From: JBKJVQ01 sp046717125
GTDB lineage: Bacteria > Pseudomonadota > Alphaproteobacteria > Rhizobiales > Methyloligellaceae
Assembly (NCBI GenBank): GCA_046717125.1
Contig: JBKJVQ010000132.1
Coordinates: 1 to 12,213, forward strand
Length of the DNA: 12,213 bases
Direction of reading: 5' to 3'
Both the position numbers and the translations under genes were made by a program. The notes under the pieces are model-generated. The model searched no databases. It was given only the letters and a program-made list of their open reading frames with translations, and was not told the origin of the DNA. This document shows positions 6,509-12,213 of the stretch, piece after piece; position 1 is the stretch's first letter, and every line of letters begins with the position of its first letter.

Positions 6509-8239
6509 ATGGCCGACATCGTCATCATCAACCCCAGGTTCACCGTTTCATTCTGGGGGATGGAAAAATGCATGCCGCTGCTCGGCAAGCGCGCGAACCT
6601 GCCCGTCGCCTGCCTGCCGCTGCTCGCCGCGCTCGTTCCGGACCACCATGACGTGACCATCATCGACGAGAATGTCGAGGACATCGACTTCGACCGTGTC
6701 GCCCGCGCCGATCTCGTGTGCTGTACCGCAATGAGCATTCAAGGCGGGCGTTTGAAGGAAATTCTCGCCGAATGCCGTGCGCGCGGCGTGATGACCGTCG
6801 TCGGCGGTTCGATGGCGACGGTCGAGCCTGAGGAGCTTGAGGATCTCGCGGATGTCCTGTTCCTCGGCGAGGCGGATGAGACCTGGCCGCAGTTCGTGCG
6901 CGAGTGGGAAAACGGGCAGCATGCGACACGCTACGAGCAGCCTGAGAGGACGAATATGGAAACGCTGCCCTTGCCGCGCGTCGATCTCCTCAAGGCGCCG
7001 CGCTACATGTTCGGCTCGATCCAGATCAGCCGCGGCTGTCCGTTCACGTGCGAGTTTTGCGACATCATCGTCACCTTCGGGCGCAAGCCGCGCCTCAAGG
7101 CGAGCGTTCAAGTGATTGGCGAGCTGGAGGCCTATGTGAAGGCCGGCATGAAGATCGTGTTCGTGGTCGACGACAATCTCATCGGCAACAAGAAGGCGAT
7201 CAAGCCGATCCTCCGCGACATCATCGAATGGCAGCAGGAGAACGAATATCCGCTGACGCTGTTCACCGAAGCTTCGCTCGATCTCGCCGAAGACGACGAG
7301 CTGATGACGCTTCTGGGCCTCGCCAATTTCCAATCGGTCTTCATCGGCATCGAGTCGACGAACGAGGATGCGCTGAAGGAGACCAAGAAAGTCCAGAACG
7401 TGCGTCCGAAAGCCGGCACGATCCTCGACCGCGTGCACCGCGTCCAGGCGCACGGCATCGATGTCTGGTGCGGCATGATCGTCGGCTTCGACAACGACGA
7501 TCCGACCGTGTTCAAGACCATGCCGCCGTTCCTGCAGGAGGCGCGCATCGCCAATGCGCTGATCGGCATGCTGCACGCGATCCCGACGACGCCGCTGCAT
7601 GCGCGGCTGGAGAAGGAGGGCCGGCTCAACTCACCAGACGACACGGCGCTTTACGGCACCAACGTCGTGCCGATGAAGATGGACCGCGTACAACTGCGCG
7701 ACGGCTATGTCGACGTGATGCGCCATTCCTATTCGGCCGAAAAATATTTCGAGCGCGTGGACAAGCTGTTCATGGATGACGACTTCAAGTTCGCCATGCA
7801 CGAACTGCCGTACTGGAAGCAGCATCGCTGGGGCTGGATCAAGCGCTGCGTCGGCAATTACGTGAAGTTCGCCGTGGTCGCCGGACGCCTGTTGCGCCAG
7901 ACCGACGACCCGAACATGCGCGCACGCTATCGCCAGCAGCTTCTCGAAGTCACAAAGAAGCGCTTCCGCGAGCCGCACATTCTGTTCATCTATGCGATCA
8001 AGGTGGCCATGCACTACCACTATGCCGCCTTGACCGGGAACCTGCTGCAGTCCGAGGCGCAGGAGAAGGAAACCGCGGACGCGCTCAGGTCGTTCTCGCG
8101 CGCCTCGTCTATGACCGCCATGGCGAAAAGCCAGCAGGATACGGATGGCCGTATCGCCGCTTTCAATACCTCACGGCCGCGCGTCGAGCGGGAAGGGCGG
8201 AGCCTCCTTCATAAGCACGATGCTGACGCGTCTGTTTGA
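6509..8239 (+). CDS. B12-binding-domain radical SAM protein (DUF4070 type), function unknown
   Basis: A 576-residue radical SAM enzyme with the class B methylase-like layout. A Rossmann-like cobalamin-binding-type domain (about 1-140: MADIVIINPRF, VVGGSMAT, FLGEADETWP) comes first. The radical SAM barrel (about 165-385) follows, with the 4Fe-4S motif C177-x3-C181-x2-C184 in SRGCPFTCEFC, then VVDDNLIGN and CGMIVGFDND. A C-terminal DUF4070-like region (about 390-520) comes next, then a polar tail. It shares this layout and local motifs with the hopanoid C-2 methylase HpnP, but lacks enough similarity to call it that. No DxHxxG cobalamin histidine motif is visible, as in many relatives. The reaction is unknown; cobalamin-dependent methylation of a lipid or small molecule is the leading guess. 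The start at 6509 gives the family N-terminus. The last 69 bases overlap the convergent motB 3' end. Confidence 0.88.
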   Translation: MADIVIINPRFTVSFWGMEKCMPLLGKRANLPVACLPLLAALVPDHHDVTIIDENVEDIDFDRVARADLVCCTAMSIQGGRLKEILAECRARGVMTVVGGSMATVEPEELEDLADVLFLGEADETWPQFVREWENGQHATRYEQPERTNMETLPLPRVDLLKAPRYMFGSIQISRGCPFTCEFCDIIVTFGRKPRLKASVQVIGELEAYVKAGMKIVFVVDDNLIGNKKAIKPILRDIIEWQQENEYPLTLFTEASLDLAEDDELMTLLGLANFQSVFIGIESTNEDALKETKKVQNVRPKAGTILDRVHRVQAHGIDVWCGMIVGFDNDDPTVFKTMPPFLQEARIANALIGMLHAIPTTPLHARLEKEGRLNSPDDTALYGTNVVPMKMDRVQLRDGYVDVMRHSYSAEKYFERVDKLFMDDDFKFAMHELPYWKQHRWGWIKRCVGNYVKFAVVAGRLLRQTDDPNMRARYRQQLLEVTKKRFREPHILFIYAIKVAMHYHYAALTGNLLQSEAQEKETADALRSFSRASSMTAMAKSQQDTDGRIAAFNTSRPRVEREGRSLLHKHDADASV

Positions 8240-9022
8240 CGCGACGAACGGGTTTTCGGGAAACATCGGCTCGGCATCAGCCCGCCCGCTGACCGAATAG
8301 AAACGGTTGTTTGGGACGCCGGAAGCGGCCAGCACCCGGCGTGCTGCTTTGGCGCGGTCGGCGGACAGATCCCACAGCGTATAGGCGGGCGTCGCGAAAT
8401 TGCGCGTGGCGTCCGTGTGGCCGGTGATCGCGAGGCGATTTGGCAGCGCGCGTAGCGCCGGCGCCATCGCGGCGAGGATTATCTTCGTGCGCGGCAGCGG
8501 TTCGGCGGAACCCTGCTCGAACATGGAGCGGCCTTCCTGATCGACCAGGGATATGTGAAGCCCGTCGGGCTACTCCTCCATCGTCAGGTTTTCCGACAGT
8601 TCGGCAATTTCAGGGACCTTGCTCCAGGCCTGGCGCAGGGACGCAGCCGCCAGCGCGAAATGATCGGGCCGCTCGATGTCGTTCCTGTCGGTGACGTGCG
8701 TATTGGCTTCCGGTCCTTGCTTCTCGTGCTGGTCGTGCTGCTCCGTCGCGAATTCGCTGTTCGCGTCGCTCGGCTGGATGGCGATGGCCTTCACATAGTC
8801 CCGCACGGGCAGGCCGTCGCGCTCGATCATGCCGGCCTTGCGCTTGACGGGCTGCACGCCGAACGCCTCGCGCATCGAGCCGGCGACAAGCTGCATCTGC
8901 TTCTGGTCGGGGCTCGAAAACGCCACCAGCATGACGAAGAACGAAACGAGCAGCGCCATGAGATCGGCGAAGGTGACGAACCAGCCGTGGCCTCCCGCAT
9001 GTCCGCCGCGCTTTTTGGCCAT
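8171..9022 (-). pseudogene. motB: Flagellar motor stator motB, interrupted by one in-frame TAG
   Basis: On the minus strand the frame runs from the ATG at 9020-9022 to the TGA at 8171-8173, with one TAG at codon 151 (8570-8572). There is no indel: read through, it would be 283 codons, normal for MotB. The N-terminal part has the single membrane helix and ion-carrying Asp20 in WFVTFADLMALL, followed by the plug/linker region (SSPDQKQMQLVAGSMREAFGV). After the TAG the sequence continues without a gap into PDGLHISLVDQEGRSMF and the OmpA-like peptidoglycan-binding domain (AITGHTDA, LSADRAKAARRVL, NRRVSIVLM). MotB anchors the MotA ring to peptidoglycan, so a product ending at residue 150 would lack the anchor and should not work as a stator. 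An ATG at 8522-8524 could only start the anchor domain, without a membrane segment. It may be a real nonsense mutation (a CAG to TAG change is one candidate), a sequencing error, or read through by a suppressor. motA lies 16 bases upstream. Confidence 0.85.
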
Positions 9023-9038
9023 GTGTCAGTTTCTCGAA

Positions 9039-9827
9039 CTAAGCCGCTTCCGCGAGTGTCTCGCGCTCCTCGACGGGGCGATGCTTTTCCGGCAGATGCA
9101 GATAGGCGAGCAGCATTTCGCGAACGAGGCTCGGGTTCATCTCGTTGCGGATCATCAGCACGCCGTCGATGATCAGCGTACGGTTGACTTCCTCGTCGAC
9201 AAGCTTTCCGTGCAGTTTGTCGGCGATCGGCAGACAGACGAGGTTGGCAACAGCTGCGCCGTAGAACGTGGCGAGGAGCGCGACGGCCATGAACGGGCCG
9301 AGCTTGGCCGGGTCCGTCATGTTCGCGAACATCTGCACCATGCCGATCAGCGTGCCGATCATGCCGAATGCGGGCGCGCAGTCGCCGACGGCACGATAAA
9401 TCTTCTGGCCTTCGTCGAGATGGGTGAGGGAATTGTCACGGTCGCGCTCGAGATTGTCGCGGATGAATTCAACATCGTAGCCATCCGCGACATAGCGAAT
9501 GCCCTTCGCCAGGAACGGATCGTCGACCTTGACGGTCTCGAGCGCGATCGGGCCTTCGCGCCGGGCCATCTCGGCGAGCTTGGCGATCTCGTCCACAAGG
9601 TCGCGCTGCGTCATGCGGCGTATGCTGAATGCGAACTTCGCGCCGAGCGGCAGGCCGTGGCCGATCGAGGAGAGGGGGAAGCGGATGAGGGTTGCGGCCG
9701 CAGCGCCGCCAAAGATGACGATGGCAGCGTGATAGTCGACGAACATGCCGAGATCGCCGCCCATGAAGATGAGCGCGCCCATGACAATCGCGCCGAGGAC
9801 AAGCCCCAAGCTGGTTGATAGATCCAT
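9039..9827 (-). CDS. motA: Flagellar motor stator protein MotA/PomA
   Basis: A 262-residue MotA/ExbB-family proton or sodium channel subunit of the short PomA type. Four membrane segments can be placed at about residues 2-22, 28-50, 148-170 and 178-202. The cytoplasmic loop has the charged residues that contact the rotor (R89/R90 and E97 in ARREGPIALE). The two functional prolines appear as P152 in CAPAFGMIGTLIGMV and P200 in CLPIADKL. The start MDLSTSLGL is typical, with AGGAG about 12 bases upstream on the minus strand. It stops with TAG and is followed after 16 bases by motB, forming a two-gene stator operon. Since motB is interrupted, the pair may be non-functional unless another stator set exists elsewhere. 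PomA-like sequence hints at sodium use but does not prove it. Confidence 0.93.
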   Translation of the reverse strand: MDLSTSLGLVLGAIVMGALIFMGGDLGMFVDYHAAIVIFGGAAAATLIRFPLSSIGHGLPLGAKFAFSIRRMTQRDLVDEIAKLAEMARREGPIALETVKVDDPFLAKGIRYVADGYDVEFIRDNLERDRDNSLTHLDEGQKIYRAVGDCAPAFGMIGTLIGMVQMFANMTDPAKLGPFMAVALLATFYGAAVANLVCLPIADKLHGKLVDEEVNRTLIIDGVLMIRNEMNPSLVREMLLAYLHLPEKHRPVEERETLAEAA

Positions 9828-9853
9828 GACCCGCGCTTGCTCCTGCCTTGCCC

Positions 9854-9869
9854 CGGGGCTTCTGCCCCG
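9854..9869 (-). other. Small GC hairpin in the motA leader
   Basis: CGGGGC-TTCT-GCCCCG forms a perfect 6-bp stem about 27 bases before the motA start. It could affect translation or processing of the motA-motB transcript. No downstream T-run marks it as a terminator in either direction. Confidence 0.3.
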
Positions 9870-9944
9870 CGTCGCGGATGCGATTTGAAGGTGCAGGATA
9901 GGGAGTGGACCTAAACAAACGCTGAAAAAGCTTGGATTTCTTTA

Positions 9945-9962
9945 GTGAGCCGCTGGGCTCAC
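9945..9962 (-). terminator. Hairpin spanning the glpD stop codon
   Basis: GTGAGCC-GCTG-GGCTCAC is a perfect 7-bp stem that includes the glpD TGA (9959-9961). On the minus strand it is followed by TAAAGAAATCC, which has no T-run, so it is at best a weak intrinsic terminator between glpD and motA. Confidence 0.25.
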
Positions 9963-11455
9963 GGCCCTCCAAACCAGCCGGCGATCGACTGCCGGCCCGC
10001 ATCATCCAGCAACAGCGCGAGTTTCGTACGGCGGTAGAGGAAATCGTCCGCCGTCATGGCGTCTTCGGCCTCTCGTGCATGGAGGAGTTCGATCTCCGGC
10101 ACTCCCGGGGCGATCTCGCGTGCCAGATCGGGCCGTTCCGCCATGCGGCGGAACAGAGTCTCAGCGACATCGCCATAGGTGAATACGAGGCGCCGGCGCG
10201 TCGTGGACGAAAGCTGCGCCGGACCCTGATCGGCCAGGTCGACCAAGGCGACCCGGTCCAGCGCGCCGCCGAACAACCGGCTCCGCGCCGTCCAGGGCGA
10301 GCCTATGCTGACGCTCAGCCTCGATAGCGTATCCATGGTCTGTTCCGCCAGAACGCGATGGGTGGTGAGCTTGCCGCCATAAAGCGTGACCATACCGCCC
10401 GCGCCCTGAGCCCGCGCTGAAATCTGGGCTTCCCGAGTAACGCGGCTTGCGTGCGCCGCGCCGTCATCGACCAGCGCGCGGACGCCGGACCAAGAATATA
10501 CGATATCGTTCGGGCTGGCCGCACCGCCGGGATGCGCGAAGCGCCGGTTATAGACGCCGAGGAGGTAGTCTCGCTCGGGTGCCGTGCAGACGGCGCCCCC
10601 GGGATCGCCTTCGTGCGGCACATCGGTCGTGCCGATCACGAGGAAGCGCGTATCGAGCCAGGGCAGGACGAACACGACGCGGCCGTCGCCGTTCTGCAGT
10701 GTGTAAGCGTCAGTCGCGACCGGTACCGGCATGGGCAGCACGATGTGGCTGCCGCGCACCAGTCTCACGGGCCGGCGCGGCGGCGAAGAAGGGCATAGCG
10801 CATCGACACGGTCGGCCCATGGCCCCGCCGCATTCACGACGAAGCGCGCATCGATCGCGCGCGCCCCCCCGCGTTCGTCGAGAGCGACACGATAGCCATC
10901 CTCAACCGGGATGATGCCCGTGACGGCCCGGCGATTCATGATGTCCGCGCCGTGGGAACGCGCATCGAGCAGATTGGCCAGCACGAGCCGCGCATCGTCG
11001 GCCTGCGCATCGTGGTAATGAAGGATGGCGCTTATGTCGTCGCGCCGAAGCCGCGGCAGGGGATCTGCCTCGGCATCGGTCAGGCGGCCGCTGCGCGGCA
11101 GCCCGCCGCTGCGCGCGAACCAGTCGTACAGAAAGAGGCCGCTGCGGATCAGCCAGGCCCGGCGCGGCTGGTCGCGTGTCACAGGCAGGAGAAAGCGCAG
11201 CTCACGGACAAGATGGGGTGCGGTCTTGAGGAGGAGCGTCCGCTCCTTCAGCGACTCGCGCACCAGGCCGAAATCGTAGAGTTCGAGGTAGCGCAATCCT
11301 CCATGTATCAGGCCGGATGAGGCGGACGAGACGCCGCACGCATAGTCGCCGCGTTCGGCCAGCATGACCTTCAGCCCACGGCCGGCGGCGTCGCGCGCGA
11401 CGGCTGCGCCATTGATGCCGCCGCCGATGACGATCAGATCGAAGGATAGTGTCAC
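9959..11455 (-). CDS. glpD: Aerobic glycerol-3-phosphate dehydrogenase
   Basis: A 498-residue FAD enzyme that oxidises sn-glycerol 3-phosphate to dihydroxyacetone phosphate at the inner membrane and passes electrons to ubiquinone. The N-terminal dinucleotide fold is clear (GGGINGAAVARDAAGRG, with G11-x-G13-x-x-G16). GlpD hallmarks follow: SSGLIHGGLRYLE, VVNAAGPWAD, VIGTTDVPHEGDP, SWSGVRALVDD and YGGKLTTHR, then the C-terminal cap domain ending near residue 495. Length is normal for the family. The start is GTG (11453-11455 on the plus strand) giving M-T-L-S-F-D-L-I-V-I; no strong ribosome site is visible before it. No glpF, glpK or glpR is present in the window. It diverges from yaiI with only about 46 bases between starts, so both promoters must lie in or near each other's 5' region. 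Confidence 0.95.
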   Translation of the reverse strand: MTLSFDLIVIGGGINGAAVARDAAGRGLKVMLAERGDYACGVSSASSGLIHGGLRYLELYDFGLVRESLKERTLLLKTAPHLVRELRFLLPVTRDQPRRAWLIRSGLFLYDWFARSGGLPRSGRLTDAEADPLPRLRRDDISAILHYHDAQADDARLVLANLLDARSHGADIMNRRAVTGIIPVEDGYRVALDERGGARAIDARFVVNAAGPWADRVDALCPSSPPRRPVRLVRGSHIVLPMPVPVATDAYTLQNGDGRVVFVLPWLDTRFLVIGTTDVPHEGDPGGAVCTAPERDYLLGVYNRRFAHPGGAASPNDIVYSWSGVRALVDDGAAHASRVTREAQISARAQGAGGMVTLYGGKLTTHRVLAEQTMDTLSRLSVSIGSPWTARSRLFGGALDRVALVDLADQGPAQLSSTTRRRLVFTYGDVAETLFRRMAERPDLAREIAPGVPEIELLHAREAEDAMTADDFLYRRTKLALLLDDAGRQSIAGWFGGP

Positions 11456-11501
11456 GGGCGGTGAGACTATGGCCTAAGTGGTTTGGAGACTACTTATCCG
11501 C

Positions 11502-11963
11502 ATGACACAGCCGATTCAGATTTTCGTCGATGCGGATGCCTGTCCGGTGAAGGACGAGGCGTTGCGCGTCGCCTCGCGCCACGGGCTTACGATTCACTAC
11601 GTCTCGAATGCCTGGATGCGTTTGCCTGAAGGTCCGCTTGTGCGCCGGGTCGTCGTGGCGGAAGGGCCTGACGCCGCCGACGACTGGATCGTGGCTGAGA
11701 TCGGGCCGCGCGACATTTGCGTGACGCAGGACATTCCGCTGGCCGCGCGCTGCCTCGAAAAGGGTGGGCGGGCGCTCGGTCCAACGGGCAAGCCCTTTTC
11801 GCCGGACACGATCGGCATGGCGGTGGCCATGCGGGAGTTGAAGCAGCATCTGCGCGAGACCGGGGAGGACCGGGGCTTCAATGCGGGCTTCACCCGCGCC
11901 GACCGCTCGCGGTTTCTCCAGGCGCTGGAGGAGGCGGTGCAGGCGATCTTGCGGGGACGTTAG
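11502..11963 (+). CDS. yaiI: YaiI/YqxD family protein (DUF188, UPF0178)
   Basis: A 153-residue DUF188 protein with a PIN-like fold. Family signatures are present in order: IFVDADACPVKDEAL at the N-terminus, the central VTQDIPLAARCLEKG, then LGPTGKPFSPDTIGMAVAMREL and, near the end, FTRADRSRFLQALEEAV. The acidic residues DxD and QD sit where PIN nucleases hold metal, but no activity is firmly established for the family. The ATG at 11502 gives the standard N-terminus and length. An in-frame GTG at 11478 would add eight residues (VWRLLIRM) with no family support. GGAG at 11485-11488 is the nearest ribosome-like site and lies rather far upstream. The gene ends in TAG at 11961-11963, showing TAG is a normal stop codon here. 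Confidence 0.9.
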   Translation: MTQPIQIFVDADACPVKDEALRVASRHGLTIHYVSNAWMRLPEGPLVRRVVVAEGPDAADDWIVAEIGPRDICVTQDIPLAARCLEKGGRALGPTGKPFSPDTIGMAVAMRELKQHLRETGEDRGFNAGFTRADRSRFLQALEEAVQAILRGR

Positions 11964-11985
11964 GTTCTTATTTTCTCGGAATGCG

Positions 11986-12136
11986 CCCCCTCAGCCGGCG
12001 CTGCGCGCCGACCTCTCCCCACAGGGGCGAGGTGGACTCGGGGAACGAATGCCTCTCGAACAAGCAACGAGACGAGGGAAAAGAACACCTCTCCCCGGCG
12101 GGGAGAGGTCGCGCCCAACGCGCGGGGGCGGGGGGT
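11986..12136. repeat. Two inverted copies of a palindromic intergenic repeat
   Basis: The 250 bases after yaiI hold no gene. Within them are two GC-rich palindromes: 12011-12033 (ACCTC...GAGGT, loop ACA, one mismatch) and 12087-12109 (perfect 10-bp stem ACCTCTCCCC/GGGGAGAGGT, loop GGC). Their outer flanks are also related in inverted orientation: the CCCCCTCAGCC...GCGCGCCG side matches the reverse complement of CGCGCCCAACGCGCGGGGGCG imperfectly. This looks like a BIME-like doublet of the short REP-type elements that are common between genes in many Alphaproteobacteria. The left hairpin is also placed to act as a 3' boundary of yaiI. Confidence 0.65.
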
Positions 12137-12213
12137 GACTGTTGAGATCCACACACAATTAGCGCTCTCCAAAAGGCGCGGTTGACTAGGACCGCCGGCC
12201 AGCGTACCACCCC

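Noticed and set aside
6548..7600. 350-codon open frame on the minus strand opposite the radical SAM gene
   Set aside because: The plus strand encodes a clear radical SAM protein; the antisense translation has no family features.
5602..8572. TAG read as a sense codon, suggested by in-frame TAGs in the second caspase and in motB
   Set aside because: motA and yaiI end in TAG exactly where their families end, the other intact genes contain no internal TAG, and the caspase copy is independently broken by frameshifts. Local suppression at motB cannot be excluded, but a changed genetic code is not supported.
8829..9818. 329-codon open frame on the plus strand opposite motA and motB
   Set aside because: The minus strand has unmistakable MotA and MotB sequence. 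The plus frame is a codon-bias shadow rich in His, Glu and Arg.
11478..11501. GTG at 11478 as start of yaiI
   Set aside because: The eight added residues do not fit the family N-terminus, which begins just before IFVDADACPVK; ATG 11502 gives the usual length.

Overview
The window is a GC-rich (roughly 60-65% by eye) stretch of ordinary bacterial chromosome. It most likely comes from an alphaproteobacterium near the Hyphomicrobiales (Rhizobiales). This rests on codon bias, on the style of the secreted caspase-like genes, on the PomA-type motor pair and on the GC-rich palindromic repeat at the right end. No marker gene fixes the genus. I see no RNA genes, insertion sequences, integrases or CRISPR.

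Layout, left to right. (1) A pirin gene, cut by the left edge, ends in a strong GC hairpin. (2) A tight two-gene operon follows, encoding a QmcA-like SPFH membrane scaffold and its NfeD/YbbJ partner. (3) Next is a secreted caspase-like protease with a Q-rich linker and two tandem concanavalin-type beta-sandwich domains. Immediately downstream lies a decayed tandem paralogue. It carries three frameshifts and an in-frame TAG, its catalytic His is replaced by Gln, and it has one sandwich domain instead of two. (4) A B12-binding-type radical SAM protein follows on the plus strand.

On the minus strand, converging on the radical SAM gene and overlapping its 3' end by 69 bp, is a motA-motB stator operon. 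motB is full length except for one in-frame TAG at codon 151, between the membrane anchor and the peptidoglycan-binding domain. Upstream of motA is glpD (FAD-dependent glycerol-3-phosphate dehydrogenase), also on the minus strand. A YaiI/DUF188 gene diverges from glpD. The last 250 bases have no gene and hold two inverted copies of a palindromic intergenic repeat.

Most of the window is housekeeping. The accessory part is the caspase locus: an apparently active exported caspase fused to duplicated carbohydrate-binding-like domains, beside a broken, catalytically altered sister copy and just downstream of an SPFH/NfeD membrane module. Two genes in the window are broken (the second caspase and motB), so recent pseudogenization and assembly error both have to be considered.
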